In this document: positions 1 through 9,056 of the stretch, in pieces
How the letters are laid out: each line of letters begins with the position of its first letter
Position numbering within the stretch: the first letter of the stretch is position 1
Origin: Sporisorium sorghi
Taxonomy: Eukaryota > Basidiomycota > Ustilaginomycetes > Ustilaginales > Ustilaginaceae
Reading direction: 5' to 3'
Length of the DNA stretch: 35,933 nt
Assembly: GCA_023212695.1 (NCBI GenBank)
Contig: JALCCG010000219.1
Coordinates: 1-35,933, forward strand
Translations under genes and position numbers: made by a program
The notes under the pieces: model-generated
What the model saw: only the letters and a program-made list of their open reading frames with translations
Told to the model about the DNA's origin: nothing
Database searches by the model: none

Positions 1-71
<71 letters not shown>
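1..71. repeat. poly(A) tract, 71 nt
   Basis: An uninterrupted run of 71 adenines opens the window and ends at a G at position 72. It may be a genuine dA:dT tract, like the shorter ones near 11035, 24332, 28606 and 35848, or it may mark a low-confidence contig edge. The true length is uncertain because the run touches the window boundary. Confidence 0.9.
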
Positions 72-73
<2 letters not shown>

Positions 74-603
74 AAAGGCGCGAGCTCAGCAGTGTTGGTC
101 TGGTTGCTGCTGCGCGCCCCTCTATTTTGGACTTGTCTCGAGGCGGCTGAGCAGCGTGTGGAGGAAATCACTCAAAAAGAACGACTTCCGAGAAAATCAC
201 ACAAAGCGCTGCTGAGCCACCACGCGTTTTGTTTGATGCGTTTCCAATCGCTCAGCCAAACGTCGAGCTTTCTTTTTTTGCTTGTCAATCTCCTCATCAC
301 TTCCTTCCTTCTATCCCTACATCCACCAGCGACAAGGGCCATCCTCCATCTTTGATATTCCATCTTCAACTTTTTAATCGATTATCGCTGCAGCAGGTGG
401 ACCATCAAGCGTACCATCATCGATCATCAAGAACGCCTCGATCAAGGCAACGCGCTTTTTCTCGTTATTCGGCCTCGACTCCTCGCTCAAGATCGCAAGC
501 CGACTCCTAAAAATCATCGTCCAGCTCTCATCGTCACTGTGTCCCAGACCGTTGCTCACTTTGAGGCCCATGCCTTGCAAGGAGTGTGGTTGCCCGCGCG
601 CCG
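72..603. other. upstream region of the first gene
   Basis: This stretch holds no reading frame with recognisable protein features. The part from about 240 onward is pyrimidine-rich on the plus strand, as is common in fungal promoters and 5' untranslated regions, and it leads directly into the start codon at 604. No RNA gene or defined regulatory site was recognised. Confidence 0.5.
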
Positions 604-3216
604 ATGTATCCCTATAATAGCGCACGCGATAACTACCGTCCTTCGGATCCGCGCGGCCGTTCGCGCTCCCCGCCGCCCAGTCGCAACTATCAGGAGCGCG
701 AACGCGAAAGCAACCGTGCTCGTATCGTTCGGGACCATGACGCTCCAACCAAATCGCTGCCGCGCAAGCCAGGCACCTCGACCAACGCCCTTCCCGTCAA
801 CGCGAGTGGCAGCTACGCTCACAACTACGCTTCCTCGTCCGCATCGACGTCCAACCTCGATCGCAATGCGCCTGCAAGCCGTCCGGAGCCATCCTCCTCA
901 TTGCGCAGGGTGTCAGGCAGTAGCACCGCCTCTGTGATCGGACCCCAAGCCAATCTTGCCGAACGGCTGTATGCCTCTTCGACCGAGCTTCAGCTGTTCG
1001 AACGCATCCAGTCGAAGAACTTTTCCATCGTCAAGGCTCAATATCACCTGGAGGATCAGCAAAGGAGGCTCAAGAGCTTCCAAGACACTCAACTCAAGAA
1101 AAACCCCAACGAACCCAAGAACCTCGTCATGCTCAACGAAAAGCAACAGGCAATCGCAGACCTCGAGCAAAAGATCAAATCCGAAATGCACGACCTCTGG
1201 CGAATGAAAGTCGATCTCGACCTTCAACTGTACGCAACAATGATGGCGGCTCCCTTGGCTCAGCTCGAGTCCAAGCTGCAAGACTTCTCCCAGCAAGCCA
1301 AATCCGATCGCGACAAGGACCGTAAAGGCTACGAAGACTTCCAGAAGACTTGTCACTCTCACTTCGGCCAGAGCAACCGCTTCCAGAGCGAAATCAGCAA
1401 GATCAAGGGCGATCTTTCGGCGCTCACAAAGGACAACGACCGCATTCGTAACCAAGTCAAAGACGTTTGTAAGGACATGGACGCCGACGTCGGCGATCGC
1501 ATCAAGCGCCTCGAGGCCGGGACAAAGTCGCACGCAAGCATGTCCTCGGCCGCCAACGCTTCCGCGCGCGCCGCCTCGCCTGCGCCTTCCAGTCCCGCCG
1601 CAGCCCCTGTAGCCAGGCCCAACGCCACTTCGCCCGTTCAGGATCCTCGTTCTCGCCCTGCTGCATCAGCCTCTGCAGCTGCAGCGCCGTCTGCTGCGGC
1701 CACGACACAGAATCCTCCTGCCGCTTCCACCGCGTCCACCTCGTCCACCTCGGCTCCTGGCTCGCAAGCCGTCACTCAAGCCCAGTTCCGCAAATGGGCG
1801 CGAGATCGCGAGCAAGACCTCGAATTGCGATTCGACGAAGCCATCGATCGCGCCGTGCAGGAGGCCACCGTCGAGAACATGGCGTGCATGGAAGACCGCA
1901 TTCGAGCGCTGGCTCGCAGGTATAAGAGCAGGATGCTTCGGGGCGAGGACATCTCTGCGGACCAGGCTCAGGCTGCCTCCGATGCAAACACGGGCGCTCC
2001 TTTGAGCGAGGGTGCTACGGCAGCTGATGGCGCCGCCCCCATGGACGTCGACACCACGCAGGAGCAGAACCAAGTTGGTCCCAGTGCTCCTGCAGCAAAC
2101 GAAGTGCAGACCGCTCAGGCGACCATCGCGCAGACAAGTCAGAACGGCGTGACCGCATCCACCACGACGCAATCACAGTCTGACTCGGCAAGCGATGCAG
2201 CAGCTCCAGCACCAACTGCCACGTTGCCTACCGTCGCGACCGCACGCTCTGCTTCAGAAGCACCAAAGCACGACGACACAAGCTCCGCCTCTGCTGCGGT
2301 GCTCAATGCCAGTTCGGCATCTCAGCCAGTCGAGTCATCACCAGCCACCCCACCCGCCGATGGCGCAGGACAGTCGCGCATCGTCAAGCAGAACGGGAGC
2401 GGCAAGCAGTTCGCCGTCATGCCGGTCGAAGCGCTCGCAGCCATCCGCAACTCGCTCAAGCAGCACGAGACGCAGATCGCCGCGATGAGCAAGGACATGG
2501 ATGCCTTGCGCTTGCTGGAGAACGAGTCATTTGACAAGCTGCTCGAGTCGCCCGACAAGATCAAGCGGCTGCTGGAAGCGCTTCGACGCAATGGTCTTCC
2601 CGAAGTGGCGACGATCGTCAGCGAGGCTCGTGCGCAGCTTCAGCCCGACCTCGACGAGATCCGCACCGGGCTTGCTACTGTGGGCAGCTCGCAGCGGGCC
2701 TCAGAGAGCCGCCTGCAGGCGTTGGAGGAATGGAAACCCGAGGTGATGGCAACCATCGACAACAATTTCAAGGAGCTGGAGGGTCAGCACATGGCGCTCG
2801 ACGACCAGGCTTCACTGCAAGGCGCGCTGCTGTGCAAACTGCTCGAGCATGCGAATCCGCGACGACCGCCGCCGCCTTCTGCCACCTCGGCCAATGGCGC
2901 TCAAGGATCGCCCGGCGTGCAGTCTCCGGCGGTGGCGCAACCGTCTTCTTCGCACGTATCGACGCTGTCGAGTGCGATGATGCGGCCGGCGACTAGCATG
3001 GACGCGGCGGCAACGGCGCTTTCGGCGCACATGCAGCCTGCGGTCTATGCTCCGACGCAGCAAGGTGTGCATCATCCAGCGCACGTGCAGGCATACCAGC
3101 AGGTTCCACAGCAGCCGCAGCAGCAACAGGCGCAGCAGCAACAGCACACAGCTTATGCTGTTCCGCGAGCGGCGTACCCTTTCCAGGATCCCAACCAGCG
3201 TCAGGGATATCAGTAG
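604..3216 (+). CDS. coiled-coil, low-complexity protein of unknown function
   Basis: A single-exon frame of 870 codons. The open frame extends a little further 5', but the first ATG is at 604, so I start there. The first 30 residues carry an Arg/Ser/Pro-rich RS-like stretch. Residues from about 117 to 310 are highly charged and heptad-like, so a long coiled coil is likely. An Ala/Ser/Pro linker follows to about 390. A second charged helical block spans about 390-445, a further Ala/Thr/Gln linker runs to about 600, and a third helical block covers about 600-755. The tail is Pro/Gln/His-rich. I see no enzyme motif, membrane segment or zinc site and do not recognise the family. Alternating helical and disordered segments suggest a scaffold or nuclear assembly protein, but that is inference. 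Confidence 0.85.
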   Translation: MYPYNSARDNYRPSDPRGRSRSPPPSRNYQERERESNRARIVRDHDAPTKSLPRKPGTSTNALPVNASGSYAHNYASSSASTSNLDRNAPASRPEPSSSLRRVSGSSTASVIGPQANLAERLYASSTELQLFERIQSKNFSIVKAQYHLEDQQRRLKSFQDTQLKKNPNEPKNLVMLNEKQQAIADLEQKIKSEMHDLWRMKVDLDLQLYATMMAAPLAQLESKLQDFSQQAKSDRDKDRKGYEDFQKTCHSHFGQSNRFQSEISKIKGDLSALTKDNDRIRNQVKDVCKDMDADVGDRIKRLEAGTKSHASMSSAANASARAASPAPSSPAAAPVARPNATSPVQDPRSRPAASASAAAAPSAAATTQNPPAASTASTSSTSAPGSQAVTQAQFRKWARDREQDLELRFDEAIDRAVQEATVENMACMEDRIRALARRYKSRMLRGEDISADQAQAASDANTGAPLSEGATAADGAAPMDVDTTQEQNQVGPSAPAANEVQTAQATIAQTSQNGVTASTTTQSQSDSASDAAAPAPTATLPTVATARSASEAPKHDDTSSASAAVLNASSASQPVESSPATPPADGAGQSRIVKQNGSGKQFAVMPVEALAAIRNSLKQHETQIAAMSKDMDALRLLENESFDKLLESPDKIKRLLEALRRNGLPEVATIVSEARAQLQPDLDEIRTGLATVGSSQRASESRLQALEEWKPEVMATIDNNFKELEGQHMALDDQASLQGALLCKLLEHANPRRPPPPSATSANGAQGSPGVQSPAVAQPSSSHVSTLSSAMMRPATSMDAAATALSAHMQPAVYAPTQQGVHHPAHVQAYQQVPQQPQQQQAQQQQHTAYAVPRAAYPFQDPNQRQGYQ

Positions 3217-3855
3217 CGAACAAGATCTGTGGGCTTTTATCGTATCACTATCATGAAAACGCTCTGCACGAACACTCTGCCATGTATACCAATGCCGTCG
3301 CGCAGTAAGGCTCCCCTTTGTCCCCCTCTCTATATCAATCGAGCAAAGCTGTATCAGTAAATGTCACAACGTCTGTTGCTCTTTCAGAAGCTGTGCACTC
3401 GTCAGATGAGGTGTTCTAGAGTTGGCGATGCTGCTCAAGACGAGACCGAGGTGTTGATCGTCAAAAATTTTGCATCCAGATGAGTCTGTTAGACTTCGCT
3501 GCGGCTACACTGATTGAAGTTTCCGGCCCTGCGGAGAGGGGAGCCGTCTCGGAGCCGAAGCAAAATTGTAAAAATTCCCACGATCTGGCCAAAAGTCGCG
3601 TGGTTGACAGGCGATTTCAACCCTCTGCATTCGAGTCGAAATTCCCGCCCAAGGCTGGCCTCTGAGAAGTTCGGAAGCGGGGCGGCGTTGGTCGAGCTGC
3701 GAGCCAAGTTGAAACTGACAAGGCAGCAGAGCGGTGTCTTTTTGGAATTTGAGGTCAGTCAAGGCACAGCAAGCAAGAGATTCCAGCCGAGTACATCGTC
3801 CTCACCGTCGTCACCGTTCTCTTCACCTCAGCTCAAGACACATACATCGCCCATC
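3217..3855. other. intergenic region and RPS19 promoter
   Basis: About 640 nt between the stop of the coiled-coil gene and the RPS19 start. The last 100 nt are C/T-rich on the plus strand, consistent with the 5' leader of a ribosomal protein gene. No other gene or RNA is supported here. Confidence 0.5.
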
Positions 3856-5556
3856 ATGCCGAAGTACGTATGCGCTTCAACGAGCTAGCATAGCAGAAGC
3901 AATGTCGTCCGTCGCACGCATCCGCCCTACGGTCACCCATTGTTATGATCCAGCAGTCAGCATTCCGGCAACAGCAGCAGCAGCAACAGCCAACAACCGC
4001 AGCATGACACCTCGAATCGACCAGTAGGAGCATAGTAGACCATATCAGCGCGAGCAACCCTCAGCCTCTGCGATCAACATGGCGACGTCCATTCAGGCGA
4101 TATTGCAGGAGGGTGTAGCATCAGGCTGGAGCATCTGGTTCAGTGATGCGACCGACACGGCACTAGATGAAAGTCATCAGTGATGGAGAGGTACGGCAGA
4201 GACAAAAGATACCGACGGCTTGCTCGTACGATGATGGAGTCGCGGATGGATAGCATAGCAGACTCGCTCAGAGATTGGTTGGGACCGCGACGATAATGAT
4301 GGAATCGATGGAGGACAGACCAGCATACGTTGCGCAATACTGCCACGACATCCACTGTATCGGCTCGCATCGCAGCCTCCTCAAACGCCTTCTTGCTGCT
4401 GCATTCAGCCTTCGTCGGGTCGCATCATCGACCATCAGTCTTCTAGGCATGCGCCAATTCGACCTTCAGACCCGCGCTCTGCCGCCAACTTGAACCAGAC
4501 ACATGCCGACTACGCCTGCTGCTACATCGACTCCGGCCACCAACAGATCGTGCGACAGACATTGCTTCTTATGCGGCCAGCCACAACGACGTCAACCCCT
4601 ATCGCATCCTTGCTGACTTGACCTCCCTTCTCCCATTGACTTGTTTCGTACTCTTAGCGTTCGTGACGTCGACGCCTCTACCTTCATTGACGCTTACGCG
4701 CAGCACCTCAAGCGATCTGGTAAGTGTTCAGCAATGGCAAGCGCGCAACGACGTATAGCAGACGATTCCAGCAAGCAGTAGCGCCGAGGTCGGCTAGAAG
4801 CAGGAGGCAGGGCAGGAAGCGAGGACTTGGGATCAAGCAGTAGGGCAGTGGAGATGGACGGACCGTCGACGTATGGGCGACTAGCGCTTGGGATCTCAAC
4901 ACGCGCCGCATAGCGTACAGTCCTAAACTGAGGAAAAAGGACGGAAGGTCGAATGGCAAGGATCTTATCGACAGACACGACGGCGCAAAGCATGTGTGAG
5001 GCTACTCTTGGCTGATTTGGTGGATCGGCTGCTATACGTCGCTGTCAAGCCGCATCACTTCCAGCACCCATTTCGCATCTGATCACTGACCCTCGTTCCG
5101 CGCTCTCTATTAACCCTAACCAACCCCCCAACAGGCAAGATCGAGGTGCCCGTCTGGGTCGACATTGTCAAGACCGGCCACTTCAAGGAGCAGGCCCCTT
5201 ACAACCCGGACTGGTTCTACGTCCGTGCTGCCGCTCTCGCGCGTCACATCTACCTGCGCAAGGCTGTTGGTATCGGCCACCTGCGAAAGTTCCACGGTGG
5301 TGCCTCGAACCGCGGTTTCCGCCCTTCGCACCACGCCGACGCCTCCGGATCGGTGCAGCGCAAGGTGGTTCAGGGACTCGAGGGTATCGGTGTTCTCGAG
5401 AAGGACCCCAAGGGTGGCCGTCGCATCTCGCAGGATGGCATGCGTGACCTTGACCGAATCGCCGTCGCCTGTCTCGAGGCTGCTCGTGAGGAGGAGGAGG
5501 AGTCGTCCGAGGAGGAGGAGGAGGAGGAGGAGGAGGAGGACGACGACGACGAGTAA
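3856..5556 (+). CDS. RPS19: 40S ribosomal protein eS19
   Basis: Three exons: 3856-3863, 4658-4719 and 5135-5556, giving 163 residues. Exon 1 is only 8 nt (Met-Pro plus two bases), followed by a GTACGT donor. Exon 2 ends at a GTAAGT donor. All phases join cleanly into an N-terminus beginning MPNVRDVDAS. The body matches eS19: the PVWVDIVKTG and WFYVRAA segments, then the conserved RHIYLRK, GVGH-like and FHGGASNRG blocks, which form the rRNA-binding surface of the small subunit head. The family is normally about 145 residues and ends soon after the LDRIA segment. Here that segment is followed by a run of about 22 mostly acidic residues. The protein is needed for 18S rRNA maturation and 40S assembly. 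The two long introns (794 and 415 nt) contrast with the mostly intronless neighbours. Confidence 0.95.
3864..4657 (+). other. RPS19 intron 1 (794 nt)
   Basis: Bounded by GTACGT and CTTAG, with plausible branch sequences (CTGAC-type) 20-45 nt before the acceptor. It is unusually long for this gene-dense region. I looked for a C/D snoRNA, since such introns can host them, and found only imperfect C-box-like TGATG strings without a convincing D box. No hosted RNA is claimed. Confidence 0.85.
4720..5134 (+). other. RPS19 intron 2 (415 nt)
   Basis: Bounded by GTAAGT and ACAG. A CCCTAAC string about 20 nt before the acceptor is a good branch-point candidate and also forms a short telomere-like TTAACCCTAACC string. 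No gene is seen inside the intron. Confidence 0.85.
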
Positions 5557-6061
5557 ATGTGCTCTCGAGTTTTTTCGCCACCCCCATCGACTCTTTCATG
5601 ATTCCCCTTTTCATCCGACATCGTACGCAGCGGCATGGCGAGTTCTAGATCGATGACTTGTCCATTGCCCAGAGAGCCTTCGGATGACGCTTGCCAACGT
5701 CTTTTCCTCGATGCCGTTCCACTCTTCGTTTCCACCCCCTCTTCCCCCCCAAAAAAGAAGGCTCGTAGCACTTCCTTCAGTGGAATCGGCTTTCATGAAG
5801 GACGCACAACGTCAGACGAGGCTTCTTTCACTTTTGCATCTTGCTTCGGATGAACACCTCGCGTCATCCTTGCATCCAAAACCCATCCTCTCTCTCTCTC
5901 TTTGAGATCGCAGTTTGGCAAAACTGTGCTTCTCAATTTGTATCATCTCAACACATTCTCCGCCGCACCAGAAGAAAAAACCAGATTCTCTCCAAACCGT
6001 TTGTTCCGTGTGACATGTTGCTCCTTGGAATCGATGCTCTCTGAGATGAATGCGTGCTCTT
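5557..6061. other. convergent 3' intergenic region
   Basis: About 500 nt between the converging RPS19 (plus) and TANGO2-like (minus) genes. It is T-rich and C-rich, with a short (CT)n run near 5888-5904. It is expected to hold both 3' untranslated regions and nothing else is supported. Confidence 0.5.
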
Positions 6062-7036
6062 CTAGATCTGCCACTCGAACATCCTCTGCCCGCCGCTTCT
6101 GCCGGCAAACGCGCCGCTGCCCTCCGGGCCGTTGACGAGCGCCGCCTCGTAGCCGATCAACTTGAACGTGTCCCTCTCGACCATTTTGGCGCTGCCGTCC
6201 TTGCGCACCATGATGACGGTGCTTGTGCGCGTGGCGTACCAGTCCCTCTTCTCGCTGGAGAGCGGCAGTTCGAGTGGGGGGATGAGCACCGAGTGGCGGA
6301 GCTCGGCGCGATGGGCCGGTGCCGGGTTGGATGCGGTCCAGAGCAGGTCGAACAGTGCTTCTACCTTGTCACCTTCGGTTTGTGCGGAGGCGAGGATGGC
6401 GCGGAACGTGGTGGAGCCGGAGAGGACTTTGCTCCAGGGTTGGGTCAGGACGCTGTTCGACATGCCTCCGGGTGGTGGAGCTGTGTCCGATGTGGTTGAA
6501 GGGTGGGGTGTGAAGATGTCCGGGCTTCGGTCAGTGGCGAGGTGGCCGTCGGGGGTGCGGTTCGTGATGTACCCCACGACGGTGCCTTCTGTCGACAATG
6601 CGCCGACGAGCAGGTTGAACCCCGGATAGCGGTCCAGCTTCCTCGCCACCTTTCCCAAATACGCCTCAATCTCCGCGACTACCTCCTCCATCCCCCTGCC
6701 CCTCTCACATTGTGACTGTGCCACCAGCCAGTCCCTGACGAGCCGGCCGCGCGACTCGAACGCCTCCATCCCCGCCGGTAGTGGCGCCAAAAGCTCGGTG
6801 AAGTTCGTCAGCGTCGCAAAGGCACCGCTCCGCGTGATGCCCAGCCACGTGCCCCCGCCCGTCGCATCCCGTGCGCTCAGGATGGAGTGCTGCCCCGAGG
6901 AGGAGGAGGAGGAGGAGGAGGGCGAAAAGTCGTGCCATTCGGCAGGAAGTGTGGGGCGCGAGAGAAACTCGTCCCGGTTAGAGGCGATGACTAGGTCGTA
7001 GTGCGGGGGGTCGACGGCCCAGAATATCACGCACAT
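6062..7036 (-). CDS. TANGO2: TANGO2/NRDE-family protein
   Basis: 324 residues, single exon, stop TAG at 6062-6064. The N-terminus begins MCVIFW and carries the family-defining Asn-Arg-Asp-Glu motif at residues 20-23, followed by a GGGTWLG segment and a TNF motif. This is the signature of the NRDE/TANGO2 superfamily, which has an Ntn-hydrolase-like fold with Cys2 as the presumed nucleophile after Met removal. Animal TANGO2 is linked to mitochondrial and ER lipid or haem handling, but its biochemical reaction is unsettled. I chose the ATG at 7036 because it places Cys2 as the family expects. The frame stays open upstream and an in-frame ATG at 7243 would add 69 residues. A short poly-Ser stretch lies near residue 40. 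RPC11 lies upstream on the same strand. Confidence 0.88.
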   Translation of the reverse strand: MCVIFWAVDPPHYDLVIASNRDEFLSRPTLPAEWHDFSPSSSSSSSSGQHSILSARDATGGGTWLGITRSGAFATLTNFTELLAPLPAGMEAFESRGRLVRDWLVAQSQCERGRGMEEVVAEIEAYLGKVARKLDRYPGFNLLVGALSTEGTVVGYITNRTPDGHLATDRSPDIFTPHPSTTSDTAPPPGGMSNSVLTQPWSKVLSGSTTFRAILASAQTEGDKVEALFDLLWTASNPAPAHRAELRHSVLIPPLELPLSSEKRDWYATRTSTVIMVRKDGSAKMVERDTFKLIGYEAALVNGPEGSGAFAGRSGGQRMFEWQI

Positions 7037-7431
7037 CGTGCGCTCGCCTCTTCGAGTGAAAGGTTGGGGGACAGAGGGTGGTGGTGTGGCGTGAGGAAGT
7101 GATGTGAACGAGGTCGAGAAGCGAGGATCAAGGTTGCGTGTGGAGCACTTTTCAAGGGTCCAACCGTCGAAAGCCGGGTCAGCTGCGGCCGAGAGGAATT
7201 TCGCCCTTCGACACCACCGGCCTTCTACTTTACAGCTCACCATTACAACCTTGCCTGCCAAACACACCAGAATCGACACACGAACAGCTCAACACACACT
7301 CACACTCGACGCTGAAGCAGTAGCGAATGTCGTTGGTAACTAGAATTACAGATGTATGAGGATGTGCTATCGCACGGGTATACTGGTGCCAGCCGAAAGT
7401 GTGATGCGAGATCGAGGTTCGAGTGGTGAGC
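7037..7431. other. region between RPC11 and the TANGO2-like gene
   Basis: About 395 nt holding the RPC11 3' end and the promoter and leader of the TANGO2-like gene. The frame of the downstream gene is open back to about 7279, so part of this could encode an N-terminal extension. No separate gene is supported. Confidence 0.45.
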
Positions 7432-7958
7432 TCAGTTCTCCTTCCACTGATAAGCGCACTGGCCGTTTGTGCAGCGGTAGAACGTCGTCACTGTGAACGC
7501 ATGGCAAACAGAGTACAGCAAAGGTCAGCATTACAGCCTCGACTCTCTTGCAAGCCCTCACCCCGCTTCAAGCAGTAAAGACAATGTGCAATGAGACTTA
7601 CTCGGTTCGTCGGCAGACCTGATCTGGAGCTGCATGAAGAACGCCTTTGGGTTCTCGCACTTCGGGCACGGCGCTGTCGTTCCACCACCAAAACAAAGCA
7701 ACATCGTCAGCAATCCCACCCCTCTTCTCCGAACAAACATACACAGCGTGAACGCTTACCATCCGTGGAATCGACATTCTTCCAGCTCTCCTCGCCACCC
7801 ATCACATCGTCCACCTGTTTGCGCTTCAAGTGCTGGCGCGTCGTCATCTGGCGCACGATGGGGAATTCGTACGGACACGTATGGCACGACCACTTGTTGT
7901 GCCCCTGGTCATCGAGCTGGATCGTGAGGCAGTTGGCGCATGTTGGGCAGAAGAGCAT
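7432..7958 (-). CDS. RPC11: RNA polymerase III subunit C11 (RPC10/POLR3K)
   Basis: Three exons on the minus strand: 7958-7760, 7673-7602 and 7490-7432, encoding 109 residues. The introns are 86 and 111 nt with GTAAGC and GTAAGT donors, and all phases join in frame. The N-terminal zinc ribbon has CPTC and CHTC pairs, followed by the VDDVMGG and WKNVDSTD linker. The C-terminal TFIIS-like ribbon has a CPKC pair and a C-x4-C pair in the YRCTNGQCAYQW segment, as in the human protein. The QIRSADEPMTTF hairpin is intact and holds the acidic residues needed for RNA 3' cleavage. Family length is about 108-110 residues, so this is full length. The subunit gives Pol III its intrinsic RNA cleavage and supports termination and reinitiation on tRNA and 5S genes. 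Confidence 0.96.
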
Positions 7959-9056
7959 CCTGAAGCAGCGATGTAGCCGTAGAATCCTAGGGTGCTGTCA
8001 AGGTCTTGCCGATGTCAGAGGTAGTAGCGAAGGGTGAGCTGAATGGAGAGTGTGTGGAAGAGGATGAGCGCAGGAAGAAAGTTGAGAGAGAGTTCGGCTG
8101 GGAGAAAAAGTAGAGCTGTTTGCGTCTCCGAGTTCCGAGTTTTGTTTTTCAGTGTTAGACCGTGGGTGGGCGTGGTGGATCGGCCGGCGACTTTTCTTTG
8201 CGTGTGTGCGTGCTCCTTCAGCTGCTCCCATTGGGTGTAGCGCAAAGATCAACCGGCCGCTTCCTCCATGCTCACCTGCGATTCCACTTCAAACAGCAAT
8301 CGGATGCTCCACAGACGATGGCCATACGGGAAGGATCACTTCGGCGATTCTTCGCCGACAACGAGCAGTATCGCTGCGCTCTTCAGCAGGAGCTCTTCGC
8401 GGTGAGATAGATGTCAAAAGTCGGATGAACCGAAAAAGAGCAACGATCGGCACGAGACGAGAGGTGATTCATCCGTTTTATCCTTCCGATTTTCCTCTGG
8501 CTGTTCTTGTGCGTGTCATCATCGTTCGGACACAACGCGGGCACGGCTGTACTGCAGTGATGCGCGCCTTGACCACCCAAGAATAACCGATGCCAAGCCA
8601 CACAGCAACAGCAACAACGCAGCGCAGAATCTTTGGCGTGTGATTCGCTTGTACTTTTCACCTGGTGCCAGCGCCAGAGATGATCGCCCCTTGAGCTGTG
8701 GTGAGAAGTGAGAGTGAGATTTTGTGCCTGCTTGTCGGTCAATTCTTGGAATGAAGAGCGAACAGGCCGAGCGGGTGAGGGTTCGCTCAATCTCCGCTCT
8801 GCTCTGGGGCATTCCCCACTCTGACCACCGGGCCGGCCTGTTCCTCGACTCTTTGCGCTCTCTGCTTGTCTACGCATCCGTCTCCTTCCCCAGCACACTT
8901 CACCTTGCCTTCTCATCACGACCTTCCTTCGCGCTTCAACCCTCAAGCTGCCTTCTCGCAGGACATCTCTGGCTCCGTCATAGCGTAGATTGGCAACCCC
9001 CTGCATCCATCTCCACCTCAGCGCACTTGACCTCTCCGCACAGCATCTACAGCAAA
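7959..9056. other. divergent promoter region between RPC11 and GUT1
   Basis: About 1.1 kb between the divergent starts of RPC11 and glycerol kinase. The last 200 nt before 9057 are C/T-rich on the plus strand, as expected for the GUT1 leader. The frame of GUT1 stays open upstream to about 8724 with an ATG at 8751, discussed in the findings. No other gene or RNA is supported. Confidence 0.5.

Noticed and set aside
3864..4657. C/D-box snoRNA in RPS19 intron 1
   Set aside because: TGATG strings near 4143, 4180 and 4230 are imperfect C boxes, and no CTGA D box with terminal pairing lies at a suitable distance.
5491..5553. GAG/GAC trinucleotide repeat at the RPS19 3' end as a non-coding microsatellite
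   Set aside because: It is in frame with eS19 and ends in a proper stop codon, so it is coded as an acidic tail rather than listed as a separate repeat.
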